In this document: one piece after another, positions 45,278 through 57,087 of the stretch
How the letters are laid out: the number at the start of each line of letters is the position of its first letter
Numbering within the stretch: position 1 is the stretch's first letter
DNA from: Gnetum montanum
Lineage: Eukaryota; Streptophyta; Gnetopsida; Gnetales; Gnetaceae
Assembly: GCA_015680685.1 (NCBI GenBank)
Contig: MNCI01014694.1
Location: forward strand, 382,970 to 446,969
Length of the DNA stretch: 64,000 nucleotides
Direction: 5' to 3'
The notes under the pieces: model-generated
What the model was told of the DNA's origin: nothing
Database searches by the model: none
Seen by the model: only the letters and a program-made list of their open reading frames with translations
Translations under genes and position numbers: made by a program

Positions 45278-47203
45278 CTATAATCACAAACATAGCCAAA
45301 GATTATTTTTTATGTGTAACCTATAACACTTTGATATCTTATCTCCTTTGGCCAATTACACTTAGGCTAAGTTGCAATTATGGTGGATTGATTATTTTAC
45401 TATTATTTTATTTAAATTGCTACCTAAGTTTTTGGGTAAGGTTTAATTTATCTTAATTAGTGATATTTAATATTATTTTATCAATTAAACAATGTGAGAG
45501 TTAGAAAAATTCCAAAAACATTTTTGTCAAAAACCTATGGTTTGTGGCCCCCATGATGGAAAGCTCACCTTTGGTAGCTACAGGGTTGAAGAACGAGATG
45601 ATGTGTACAAGTAGTTAGGAAGTTATGGGTTTGGAAAGGTTTTGGGATCTAAAAATTGCAAAAACTTCTTTGAAATTCGAGATCAAATGTGAAAAATTGG
45701 CTAAGTCCCACCACATATATATATCATGTTTGCGTAGTGTTGACAGGGATGGGTCAATGCATCTAGCTATGTCGACAGGGATGCATCAATGTAGTTAAAA
45801 ATCAAAATTTTTCATGATAACAAAATAAACATAGAAAAGGAGGTTTTTCATGAAATTGGTGTGCAGAGGAAGCCATAAAAGCCTAGAATAAGGAGAAATA
45901 CTTGAAAATGACTAGAAATATGTTTGGAAAAGGAGATTAAATCGGAGCATATGTGTCAAGGAATGCAAAACTAGACGCACAAATGATGAGAACATAGGTC
46001 CTGAAAGTAAAAATAGCTAAGGGCTAAGGGATTTAACCATCACAACTAAGGAGTATGTAGGTGGGTCCTTCCCATAGTAGGCTCATGTCCTTAATGCCCT
46101 TGCATGCCCTCAAACTAAGAAGTACATGGACCTCAAGGATGATGTATTGTTGTGGATTATTAAAAATTGAATCACTAAGGAAACCATCAAAGAATTAAGA
46201 CCATCACATAATGAACTCATCAATACCATCATGATAAGAGGTAGTGAGGTGGTACATGGGAAAAACAAGTGGATGGAGAGAGAAAGAGTATGGAAAAGAG
46301 TCCCTCATCTTGGTCACATGAAGTCCCTTGTGAAAGATGTGATCAATATGACCTAATATCGTTCATCCTTAGTTAGAATCGAGTATATCCACCTCTAGTG
46401 ACTTTGCATTGGCACTTTAGACCATTCCACTCTCCAAGGTGTAGGAACATCCCCATAGATCATCCACCATTCCAAAGAAAGAAGAAAAGAAAAGTAGGAA
46501 GTGAAAAGGGCCTTTGTTAGAGGGGTGTCTTCAGGCATGGGTAACATGTCTTTCTAGCCCCATAACTAGTGCTTGTAGCCTATTTTTGTATCGAAGGGGT
46601 GTACTTTGAATTCCCATTATTTTGTTATTTTTTATAGGAACCACACCATGCAAAGACATTACTTCCTATTTATGGGTTGATGTAGAAATGGTGTGGAATC
46701 CATGGAAACATTTGTGCAACCTTAGATGATAAGCAGGCACAAAAAGTGACAAATTTCCTTGAAGTCACATCCTTATTCCACTTAAATTTTTTTAAGTTTA
46801 AAAAGTACCAAGGTCGCTAATTCATTATAAGTTGTTATTAAGAAGGGATCTCACATTCCCAAAATGAGGAGACACCATAGAATTGTGTGAAGTGGTGGAT
46901 GATGTGGACTCATTACCTAATATCATGGAAATAATTAATGCTTTATTAATTAACATTAAAATTCTAAGATAGGATTTGGCTATTTGCAATTAATTAAACA
47001 ATGTAAGGTATAAACCACCATCAATCAATAGTTGTAGTTTATACTAAGTTCTATTAGCAATAAATAAAAAGGATGAAAGATAAGAGAAATCTACATAAAG
47101 AAAAATATAGAAAAAAATTGGAAAATATTTAAGAAAATGGAAAATGTATGAAAAACATTGTAAAATAAAAAAAATTTAAAACTAAGAATCTACTTATATG
47201 ATT
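45278..47203 (-). other. Spacer and leader between pol and the extra ORF
   Basis: Minus-strand order: T-rich tract (47,090-47,200), family blocks (GGTTTATACC near 47,000; GAGTCCACATCATCC near 46,905; GCCTGAAGACACCCC near 46,530; GGGTCCTTCCC at 46,051), the internal promoter near 45,713-45,793, and a leader to the ATG. No gene. Confidence 0.65.
45713..45793 (-). promoter_or_regulatory. Internal U3-like promoter, TTGATGCA type
   Basis: On the minus strand CATTGATGCATCCC, TGTCGACATAG, GATGCATTGACCC and TGTCAACAC motifs (45,739-45,793) are followed by a TATA run GATATATATATG (45,713-45,727). Compare this element's 5' LTR U3 (TTGATGCA, GTCGATGCAACC, GTCAATGCATG). It lies about 435 nt upstream of the ATG at 45,277. 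Confidence 0.65.
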
Positions 47204-50200
47204 TTAGCATGGATGGACATCTCTTCCATGACTAATTTGAAAGGGGAAGATCCAGAAGATTGAGTGTGCATGGCCATTGGTTAAGACATTATCTCCACTA
47301 GCTATTATTTTTGACTCAAGGAACGGCTTGAGTTAAAATTTTTTTATTTGGGCTATCAAGGTGGTAGATCATCATGGCCTTGGATGAAAAGGTTTTATGT
47401 ATAATGTAAGGGCCTTCCATAATATTTGAAAATTTGTTCATTGAGGAACATGCATGGGGTTTTAATAGAGCACGTTATCACCTCGTTGAAACTTGACCTT
47501 TCGAATCCTAAGGTCATGATGCTATTCATTGTGTGCCTTATGCACTTTGTTTGATATCAAGACTAATAATCTATTCTCATCTAGTAGCTTGAGATTCATC
47601 AGTTGTTCTTTTTATGCTAGACTTAGGTCCAGGTTGAGGTCACAAGCTGTTGAGAGTATATAGAGTTTAGCTTCGATAGGAAGTGTTGGAAGTTTTCCAT
47701 ATACTAACTCATAGGGAGAATACCCAATATGAAGTTTCCATGTTGAATGATATTCTCGAAGGGAATCATTGAGTTTGTTGCTCCAATTCCTCCTATATTT
47801 ACTAACTATGCATGTTAGTATTTTGGTAATCTCTTTATCAGTGATCTCGACTTGACTGTTGCCTTGGGAATGATATGGAGTTGTTAGTTTAAGCTCAACC
47901 CCTAAGTGTTGCATGAGTTTTTGAAAAGTGGCACTTGTGAAATGTGTTCCATTATCAGAAATAAGTGCTTGTGGTACATAAAACCTATTTACAACATTCT
48001 GTTGTACAAACTAGGTTATTGTAGATGATGAATAGTCGGTGACAGCTACAGCTTCTATCCATTCATACAATAGTCAACAACCACGATGATAGATGCCTTT
48101 CTATTGGACATGGGGTTGATGGATCCCATAAATTCAATTTCCCAAAGATTGAAGGGTTTCAGTGATTAAATTCATTATTGAGTTACTTCCATTCATGTGG
48201 TCATCCCTCTATCATGTTGACATCTATTATAGAAGTGAAAGAAGTGATGGAAATCCCTAAAGATTATAGGCTAATAATATCCTACCATGAGGATATTAAT
48301 GGTCATTTTCCTCCTAGTGTAGTGGTCCCCACAAGGGCCCTCATGTGCATCTTGGAGGACTCAAAGTTAATTTACATTAAAGAACACTATTGGACAAGGC
48401 CATCTATTCAAACCTTGTAGATGTTGCTATTAATTTCCATGAAGTGCTTAGCCTGATGAAAAAATTTTTGTTTCTTCTTATGATCCCACTCCTTTGACAT
48501 CTACTGTGTGAGTAGATAGGAGAAGATGTTGTTGTACTAGTTTGTTTCTTTGGGATCTTCATCATTAATAGCATTAACAAAGAGAAGTTCATCAAAAATT
48601 TGATTTGATAGTGGACTTTTCTCCTTCTTACTATCCCATTGTAACCTAGATAAGTGGTTAGCTACCATGTTCTTGGTCCCTTTTTGATAAACCATTGTAA
48701 GATTGAACTCTTGAAGGATCACCAACTATCGTATGACACAGGGGCTCATCGTTGGCTTGTTCATTGATAATTGGGTAACATTATGATCAATGTGTGTAAA
48801 CACCTTGTATCCAAGTACATAGCACCTAAACTTTTCTAATGCATACACCACTACCATGATCTCTTTTTTCGTGGTATAGTTAATTTGTACATCCACAATG
48901 CTCCTGCTTACATAGTGAATATAGTAGGAACATTTTTGATCATCCATTTGGGTAAGCACTACTCCTAAAGCATAGTTTGATGCATCTTTCATGATATGAA
49001 ATGACCTAGACTAGTTAGTTACTCATAGAATTGGAGTTTCTATGAGCTTCTGTTTGAGTTGTTGGAATGCATGCTCACATTTCTTGGTCCAAATGAATGA
49101 CACATCTTTCTTTGTGAGTTCCACCAACAGCTTGACAATCTTTGAGAAGTTCTTAATAAAGCACCTATAGTAACCAATGTGTACAAGGAATGACCTCACA
49201 CACTTCATGATTTTTGGCTATCTGGTTATTCCTTAGATGATCCTTATCTATTAAGGATCTACTTCAATCCCTTTGCTTGAAATGTGGTGTCCCAACACAA
49301 TGCCCTCTTAGACCATTAGATGGCTCTTTTGCTAAGTGAGCCTCAATTTAGTTTCTATAGATCACTGAAGCACTTGCTCTAGATGGTCCAAGGCTTGCTT
49401 AAAGGTAGCCTCATAAGTAGAGAATTCATTCATGAATATTGCTACCTTGCTACTAATTTGTTGTTAGAAGATGCTAAGTACCAAACATTGGAATGTAGCA
49501 AGAGCATTGCATAGACTAAAGGACATGTTTTTGTATGCAAAGGTCCCCTAGGGACTTGTAAATGTGTTCTTGGCCTAGTCCTCTGGTGTAATCTAGATTT
49601 GGTTATAGCCACTATAACCATCCAGAAAGCTGTAGTAGTAATGCCCACGATGGTATCCAAAAGCTAGTCCACAAATGATAATGAAAAATGATCCTTATAA
49701 GTGGCCATGTTCAATAGCTAAAAGTCTATATAAACTCTCTATTTCCCTTCTTTCTTTAGCACTATGACAAGTGGGCTAACCCACTTATTATCCACAATGG
49801 GGTAAATGAACCCCACATTGAGGATTTTTTTCAATCTCCTCCTTGATAATCTACATCTTTGTAGCTATTGCTTTGGTTTGATGGAGGAGTCTATATATAT
49901 TCTATGTTGGCATATCCTTGGATCAATTCCTATGAGCTCATGATATGACTAGGGGAAGGCTATTGGTCATTTGTTACTAACTTTTGATAATTTCTTCTTT
50001 TGTGTTGAAGCAAGTGTGACATTGATGATGATAGGCTTACCATTGTTTAAAAAAGCATACTCCATTCCTACTAGTAGAGCTTTTAGCTCAAGGGGCTTCT
50101 GCTTGAGGGTTTCAGGAATCTCCAATTCTCTCTAATTGATTTCACCTTGTTCATCAAAGAGTTGATGATGGATCTGCTCCAATTAGTTAATGCTTTCTAC

Positions 50201-50900
50201 ATAAGAACTTGTGAGGCCCTTGGTTAGTTCAATGTGCATTGTTGATCTGGCCTCATCTTTAGTTGTTAGCCACTAAGTATCCTCTTGCTTAGTGGCTACT
50301 GCATACAAGCATCTTTGTATTTTTGTGATATTCGCACACTGACTGCATGTCTTAAGTGATGTTCTCTTCATGGTCCATAAGTTTTGCACATAGTGGCACC
50401 CTATGTCACTATATGTGATGCATGGAACTCACTTCTTCTTACTTTTTCCAAATTCATTCTCCTTGGAAATTTCTAAGGAAAGGTCCCTGATCCCTAACCA
50501 TGCATCTATAGTGCTCAACCACGCTCTTTCCATGATGATAAGGAAAGCCCCTTTGTAATTCTCCACAAGGATCACCAAAAAGTTGGTAAGATAGGACCAC
50601 CCACAAATGGTGGTTACGATGTCTTCTACCAATCCTAAGGGAATAGTGATGGATTGGTCTACCAACTCTAATATGATATTACTCTTTTTGAGTGGAGGTA
50701 GGTTTCACACCTTGTACATTTCTTACAATATCAAGTTAACTTTAGTACTTGAATCCAAAAGACCTTACATTATTCATTCCAGTGATTTGTAAATATATAA
50801 GAGGAATCCTAGGATTAGATCTCTTTAATGTAGGGAAAGGTGTACAATTGGGAAGCACTTTGATTTAGAGGATTTTTAATAGCAATCTGATAGGAGGCAG
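47204..50900 (-). pseudogene. pol: Pol: protease, RT, RNase H, integrase (minus)
   Basis: Minus-strand order: protease with DSSTKVNLI near 50,740 and ITIPLGLVEDIVTTICGWSY, MERAWLSTIDAWLGI (50,665-50,429); RT with FLDGYSGYNQI near 49,610 and a catalytic loop now IFMNEF; thumb/connection FLVHIGYYRCFIKNFSKI (49,208-49,023); RNase H MKDASNYALGVVLTQMDD, YALEKFRCYVLG (48,992-48,726); end NMVANHLSRL; integrase core with LKLTTPYHSQGNSQVEITDK (47,914-47,612), where the catalytic Glu is kept, and YSPYELVYGKLPTLP. Ends FQISHGRDVHPC at 47,204. Confidence 0.86.
47218..47234 (-). other. Internal polypurine-tract-like motif, decayed
   Basis: TAGTCATGGAAGAGATG on the minus strand, at the same place in the pol C-terminus as 35,787-35,806. 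Confidence 0.45.
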
Positions 50901-53415
50901 TAGCAAGGTTAACATCCATAGGTGTTTGTAAGGGCTTTGTGGGGCTGTTGGATAGGAAGAATGATCTTTTTTGAGGCTTGGAATTAGAACCACTCGGATG
51001 AGAAGTCAACTATAAGCTATGGCCTTTGTAGCATTTCTTAGTTATGGTTGGGCTAATATCTCTCCTTGCATGGATGGAGTAGGTGGTAGAGGAGTTGAAG
51101 GTGGAGGTGCATGTGTGGAAGAGTGATGAGGAGGATAGTAAGGAAATGGGGACTCCCCCCTTGATAATTATGCTTTGTAATATTTAGGAGGGTAGTAGTG
51201 ATATGGAAAGGAAGCATGATTGAAAGAGTCACATGGAGAGATTAGCTACTAAACGTAGCACCCATATGGGTCTAGTTGGCTGTAAGGGTATTGCTGCCAT
51301 GGAGGTGGCATCCCCCATGACTGTGGATGTTTCTACTATTGGTATTATTCATGATGTTGAGGTGGAACTCCACTTGGATAGTTGGCTTGTTGATGGAACT
51401 ATTGCCAATAGTTTCCTTGTGGATAAGGAAACCTCTTGGGTGCTTGCCATTTTACCAATCTAGGATTCAAACCATACACCCCAAATTCTTGTAAGTGTGA
51501 CACCACATGACAACATCCCTTGGGATTTTCATAATGATAGATGTCACATCCACCACCATCAAACTCAGAATCTACAACCTCATCTACTACTACAACTTAT
51601 CCCTTAGCTTTATGATGTTTATGTTCAACCTCCTTCTTCTTCCTTCAGTCACGATTAGTACCTCCTTGATTTCTATTCTTCTCTATAATATTTAGAGTAG
51701 TTTGAAATTTCTCATCCAAGGAATCCCACATTTTGACAACCTTAGTTGATATTTCAGTAATAGATTTATGGATCGGTAAGGTTTTCCATTGTACCACTTC
51801 ATCAAGTGGTGCCTCCTCCTCATTTTCATAGAAATGAAGCTTCCTCTTGTGAATGGATGGATTCCTATTATATTCCTCTATACTTTTCCAATTTTTTCAA
51901 CTCTCCTTCCTCTTTGGCCACTTGCTCAATGAGCCTTTGAATCTGATGGATCCTTAGCTTAGAAAGTCTTCCTTGGGCATAGATCCCAAGGGTTCTCCTT
52001 GTTTCAGTTCTGAGCCCATATATGATATGGTGCAATTGATCTTATTAGGAGTATCCATGGCCTAGGCAATAGTGTAACAAAGAGTAGTACCTACCCATGG
52101 CTACATCCAAGAACTCATAAGTACCTTGTTTCCACCCTTGGACTTGCATCCTTAAATTGAACACTCATGAGTATGTTTGATACTTGGTATTAAATAGTTC
52201 TAGCATCGTACTTCATCACCTAATAGATTCTAGTTCCAAGGACTAATACCAACTCTTTGCTTCTTTGATAAGTGCCCTTGGAAATAGTTTTAGCTTTTGC
52301 CATTCATTTTCCATGTTCCACAAGGCACAAACATCATTAAATAATTGCACGTAGTTTTGTGGATCTAAATTGTACCCCTTCTCAAAATTGGGGATATTAT
52401 TCATATCTAGCTATTTAATATGACTATCTTTTAGGTGCTTGGTTGGAATCTTGGCTACCTCTAAAAAGTTTAACATGTTCCTTGTAGCAAGTAGGGGATC
52501 ATCATAGTCATAATAATCTCCATGGCTCCTATCATGGGCATGATGCCTTTGATGAGTCCTAATATCCCTTCATTCTCTATGGTAATCATCCCAACATTGC
52601 TCATGCCCATGATCTCTATTTTTTTAGTGGAATCAGTGATTATCCCAATCCCATCATTCATGTTCATCATGGTTTCTGTTGCCGTTTCTTCTCCTATTGA
52701 AGTTGGAGGAGGAATATGATGAGGATGATGATGGTGAAGAGGAAGAAGAATCAACACTTGAACGATGCCAAATATCCCCCTGTCCTTTGATCCATATCTT
52801 GATCACCATGTTTATCCTTTTCTTGGTGCTTGTCATTATTCCTACCTTAGTTACCATCTTTCAAGACCCCTTGATCTTGTGATCCATTCTTCCTATAACT
52901 AGTATTGTGCACAGTTGACTATAACCACTAGTTAAGGGTCTCCTCATTAAAGAGAGGAGGAGAACATTTTGAGAGGCATCCAAAAATAAGTCTTCACCTT
53001 CTTTGTATGTTTGTAGGAACAAATGGGTAGGAAAGCATTTGCCTTTTGAAGCCTCATATTTAGCTTCCATTTATCAATCTTTCTTCCTTTGTGCTTCTAT
53101 GGGATGATAATCTCGATAAGCATGGTCATGGACCTCATACTCAACATTGAGTCTAGCAATGCCCAACTTGATAAGATTATTGAGCAGCATTGTTGGAATT
53201 GATCAATTGGGAGGTAACATGATGTTACCTTCAATGTCCCTTCATCATAGCTCCTTGTCCTAGTGCAAGGTGAAGGTGAAATCTAGAGTGTAGGCATCTG
53301 GATGAGTGTAGACCACTTTTAATTATTGTGGCATGGGCATCTTCTAGACTTCTTGCCTTTGATTGGACTCACTTAGGAATTTTGGTGGAGATTATTCCTT
53401 ATGAGAAGAATCCAT
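50901..53415 (-). pseudogene. gag: Athila-like gag (minus)
   Basis: Starts MDSSHKE at 53,415. N-terminal block VVYTHPDAYTLDFTFTLH, then LIKLGIARLNVEYEVHDHAY. A Ser/Glu/Asp-rich acidic linker lies near 52,700. The capsid core runs about 52,450-51,900. The knuckle near 51,500-51,545 reads CDIYHYENPKGCC (second Cys to Tyr, His to Asn). Stops and frameshifts throughout. Confidence 0.8.
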
Positions 53416-53549
53416 ATTAGTGATTGTATAAAGATAATGTGCATTGGTTATTATATTTTATCTTAATGATTTTAGCGTTAGGGATTCCTTTACAACGTCA
53501 TTAAAAGTTTTCACTATGTCTCCTAGGTAGTGCACTTAGCTAACTAAAA

Positions 53550-53567
53550 TTCTCGACAATGGTGCCA
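53550..53567 (-). other. Primer binding site, tRNA-Asp type
   Basis: TGGCACCATTGTCGAGAA on the minus strand, one base from the LTR. Confidence 0.75.
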
Positions 53568-53568
53568 A

Positions 53569-54403
53569 TGATGAGTAACAAGTAGTTCCTATGCCGAACC
53601 ATACGAATCACAAGAATTACACTAGCAATCTGATCGAATTTCGTGGACTTTAGCTCTTTAAATGCACAATAACCAAGGTAGTGACTTAAGGATGCAATCG
53701 TTGTCTTCTTGGCTACACTTGTATAAATGCAAATGTATGATTAAGTGGAGCCAAGGCACATGATTTGTATTAATTTTATATTTTAAGTGATCTAATACTA
53801 AGTGGAAAATGAAGTAATTAAGTATGATTAATCTAATTAAGTATCTAATGCTTTAATCTACTTCCTAGCATAAGTATCTAGTTCTACCTTCCAGACACAT
53901 CTTGAACTTGTTATGACACTACTGGATTATCAAGTGTTAGGCTATTAGTCGATCTAAGTGATAACATTGCTAGGATTACCAAGCGTTAATGGTATGTTTG
54001 AGGCAGTTGTACTTATGTGTATTCATTGACTATGAACATGAAGGTAAAGTGCATGAATTGTAAATTATATAAAATTAAACATTAATCTATTTCCAAATGT
54101 TGCAAGGTGTTTCAAGAATCTCGTCTTTATTATCATCACATCAAAGCATCTAGATATATTGATGCTCGAATAAGGATCCATACAATCCTTAAAGTCCTAT
54201 TGCTAGCACTTAGAAAATATTCTAAATTTGGGCTACTAAAACTACAAGACTTTAGCTATGGTATTGACTCAATGATGCCATAAATGTGGTGGGTACATGC
54301 ATTTATATAGGAAAAGATAGATACTGTGTTGATGCATATATGTCAACTCATCAACGCCTGCGTCAATGCATGTTTGTCGATGCAACCTGACTATGATTCA
54401 TCA
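53569..54403 (-). mobile_element. 5' LTR, TTGATGCA subfamily, 835 bp
   Basis: From TGATGAGTAAC at 53,569 to GATTCATCA at 54,403. On the minus strand U3 (54,328-54,403) has GTTGCATCGACAAAC, TGCATTGACGCAGG and GTTGATGAGTTGAC motifs, then CTATATAAAT at 54,301-54,310. Confidence 0.9.
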
Positions 54404-54744
54404 TGGTTCAAGCTATTCTTCAATGCTAGAAATTAATGTTTTACATCTCTAATATATTTCTAAATTCTTTTTGATTATTGAACTAGCTAATTCTAAAATG
54501 GTTGGGAAATCCTTACATCTTAAAGTTTCTTTTATGGATCAACACAATACCTTTATTGCTTAAGAGTAGAAAGTGGATTTTGATTTGAATTTTTCTAAAA
54601 TTTTTGGTAGAATTAAATTAGAAAATCTTCCTCTTATTTTTTAAAGTGTTTAATGCAAAATCATTTTTGAGAGAAAGGTTAATTCTACCTAGGACATGCC
54701 CCTAGGCTAACAACATAGCAAGTGCAAAGGAGGTACCAGCATTG

Positions 54745-54799
54745 GGTGTTAAAACCAATACCTATGAGTACAAAGCTATGTGAGTTAACCAATTGGCCA
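54745..54799 (-). repeat. tRNA-like A/B box pair, SINE head or tRNA relic
   Basis: On the minus strand TGGCCAATTGG (box A, 54,789-54,799) and GGTTTTAACACC (box B, 54,745-54,756) are 43 bases apart start to start, the spacing of a tRNA gene. Box B is decayed. Confidence 0.4.
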
Positions 54800-54953
54800 A
54801 TGACCTATGCAAAATTATTACTAGCATTGGTATAATCCTAAAAATAGATTAAAAAAATTTATAAGATGGTATAAAATACATGTCATTTTATGTAAATTTA
54901 TTTACAACAAAGGAAGATAGAATTAAAATTCAAAGTATGTAGCAATGAGGTAT

Positions 54954-55007
54954 TAGCCTAGTGATATGGGTCTTAGCCTAGTAACCCTAGGTCATAGGTT
55001 CGATTCT
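54954..55007 (+). repeat. tRNA-derived SINE head
   Basis: TAGCCTAGTGAT (box A, 54,954-54,965) and GGTTCGATTCT (box B, 54,997-55,007) are 43 bases apart. The flanks do not fold as a tRNA, and A/T-rich sequence follows, so a tRNA-derived SINE is more likely than a tRNA gene. Confidence 0.55.
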
Positions 55008-56008
55008 ACTAGGTAGTAATGAGTTATAAATTTCTATAAATCTTTTAATGTACCTATGTTTCACTTATTTTAGGTTCCAACACCCAAAATTCAAAGTAGG
55101 AAATTAGTGTTTTTCCCAAATAATTACATACTACAATTTGTAAGAACATTGTAGCTATTATCGTCATGAAGGTCATGTTATTGATATTGGTACTCTTCTT
55201 AATAAAAAAGTTGTTTATGAGGAAAGAAGGAAAATAAGGATAATTTTTAATAGGCACAAATAAAACCTCCTTTGACAAGTTCTTAATCATTTACTAATTC
55301 TTTTAAATTTAAAAATGTTAGTAAATTCTCTATATCTAAGGAGAATTTTTCTTTATAAAAAAGAAAAACTTTTTTTAGCAATAACTAGTAATGAAAGTGC
55401 TTACACAGAAGGATCTCACTTAATGTAATGCAAAAAGAAGAGGCTTATAGTTAAGGTTTTGAATTTAAATAACCATAAGGTATTTCCTTCTTTCTCTATA
55501 TCTACTAACATTTCAAATGTCTTTTTATCATATAATGTTTTTTTTACCAATTAGTGACATGAATTGGGAGACAAATGCTAAACTTGAAAAATTAAAGATG
55601 GGAGCCTCCTTCCCTACATCTTAATGTCATTTTTATCATAGAGGATAGGGAGGGGAATGTCAAATCCCAAAAAAAAATAATGATATTTAAACAATTTAAG
55701 AGTGCATTAGATCATTAAAGAAATAATAGGAAGAAAAAGCCCAATGATTTTAAGCATGTCTTTTTAGGTTTTTTTCTTTACAACTAATCATGAAAAACCT
55801 CCCATCTAGGGTAGGAAAAGGATCATGTATTATGCTTATTTAGAAGTATCCTCATGGGTTTTTACCTCTTATCAAAGGATTTCTTATAAAGAAAAGAAGA
55901 AAATTCTTTAAAGAAAAAAAATATATCAATCAAAGATAAAGAACAAATAGCAACAAAAGCTCAAAGCTTCCCATCCTTGAGCCTCCTAAACAAAAATAAA
56001 TTAATACT

Positions 56009-56913
56009 TGATGAGTCATAGTTCAGTTGGCTATGTTAACAAGGCCTTGTCGATGCATCATATCATGTATTGATAATGTTGACAAGGCCTTGTCAACGCA
56101 ATGTTGGTTTTTGGCTATAAATATGCACCTACCCATTGCATTTATGGCATAACAGATTGTAGTTGTAACGAAGCTCTTACATTTTTTCCATTTGAAAGTT
56201 AGAATTTTTCCCCCGAGTGCTTGTAGTAGGAGTCATTAAGTGTATGGATCTTTATTTTAGCATTGTTGTACTTGAGCATGATAGTGTGTGTAGTAATAAA
56301 GATGAGCATTCTGATAAACCTTGCAACACTTTGGATAAATTAGCTATTTTCATTTATGCATTTAACATTTTCAATAATTTATTTAATGTTTTAATTATTT
56401 ATTAATTATTTCTAGTAATTAAGTTAATGAGGTAATTAAGCAAGATAAATTACACACATAAGTATGACTACTTCGAGCATAACAGGTATTCACTTGGTAA
56501 TCCTAGTAGTGTTATTGCTTGCTATGCCCAGTAGCATAGCACTTAGTCGCCTAATAGTGGATACATGGGTTCAGGATGTGTATGGAAAGTGGCACTGCAT
56601 GCTTATGTTAGGATTAGTTAAATGCTAGTTAAGTAGTTAATTTAAATTAGTTAAGCTAAATACTTTTATCGTCATTCAAACACCAAACCATAAAAATACA
56701 AAATGATAAAAATTAGATGCCTCAATAATAGTTAACCATACCATTGTACATCACAAGTGTAATTAGGAAGAAAACGATTGATCTTAAGGCAAGATTCACT
56801 TCCTAGAGGAATAGTGCATTAAAAATAATAAAGTCCATAGAATTTCAACTAGATCGCATGTGAACACTTTGTGATTCGTATGGTTGGGCATAGGGGTACC
56901 TTGCTGCTCATCA
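56009..56913 (+). mobile_element. 5' LTR, TTGATGCA subfamily, 905 bp
   Basis: TGATGAGTCAT to CTGCTCATCA. U3 array (56,035-56,105): GTTAACAAGGCC, TTGTCGATGCATC, GTTGACAAGGCC, TTGTCAACGCAATG. TATA is CTATAAATAT at 56,115-56,124. Confidence 0.92.
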
Positions 56914-56914
56914 T

Positions 56915-56932
56915 TAGCACCATTGCCAGGGA
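56915..56932 (+). other. Primer binding site, tRNA-Asp type
   Basis: TAGCACCATTGCCAGGGA, one base after the LTR. Confidence 0.8.
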
Positions 56933-57087
56933 CTTTGTTTGTTGAAACATGCACTATTTAGGTTTAAGTGAATACCATTAATATCATTGTACGAACCTCA
57001 AGGTTAATATCATTCTTGTTATACATAGAATTATAAAAGCACATTGATATTATAAAAGCACATTGATATTTTATTTTATATTGCAAA

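Larger units (their letters stand above)
41681..54403 (-). mobile_element. Autonomous-type Athila-like element, minus strand
   Basis: On the minus strand: 5' LTR 54,403-53,569, primer site, gag from 53,415, protease, RT, RNase H, integrase to 47,204, internal PPT, spacer with internal promoter, extra ORF 45,277-42,491, PPT and 3' LTR 42,257-41,681. The last 190 bp of the 3' LTR are missing because the neighbouring element inserted there. The 5' LTR outer flank is TGGTT (54,404-54,408). All frames decayed. Confidence 0.87.
54404..56008. other. Spacer between elements
   Basis: A/T-rich 1.6 kb with no recognisable retroelement domain or gene. It includes two tRNA-like promoter units (listed separately) and a 78-codon minus ORF at 55,054-55,290 with no recognised similarity. 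ATACT (56,004-56,008) directly before the next LTR is its probable target site. Confidence 0.5.

Noticed and set aside
54404-56008. Host gene in the spacer
   Set aside because: Only short A/T-rich ORFs; the longest (78 codons, minus 55,054-55,290) has no recognisable feature.
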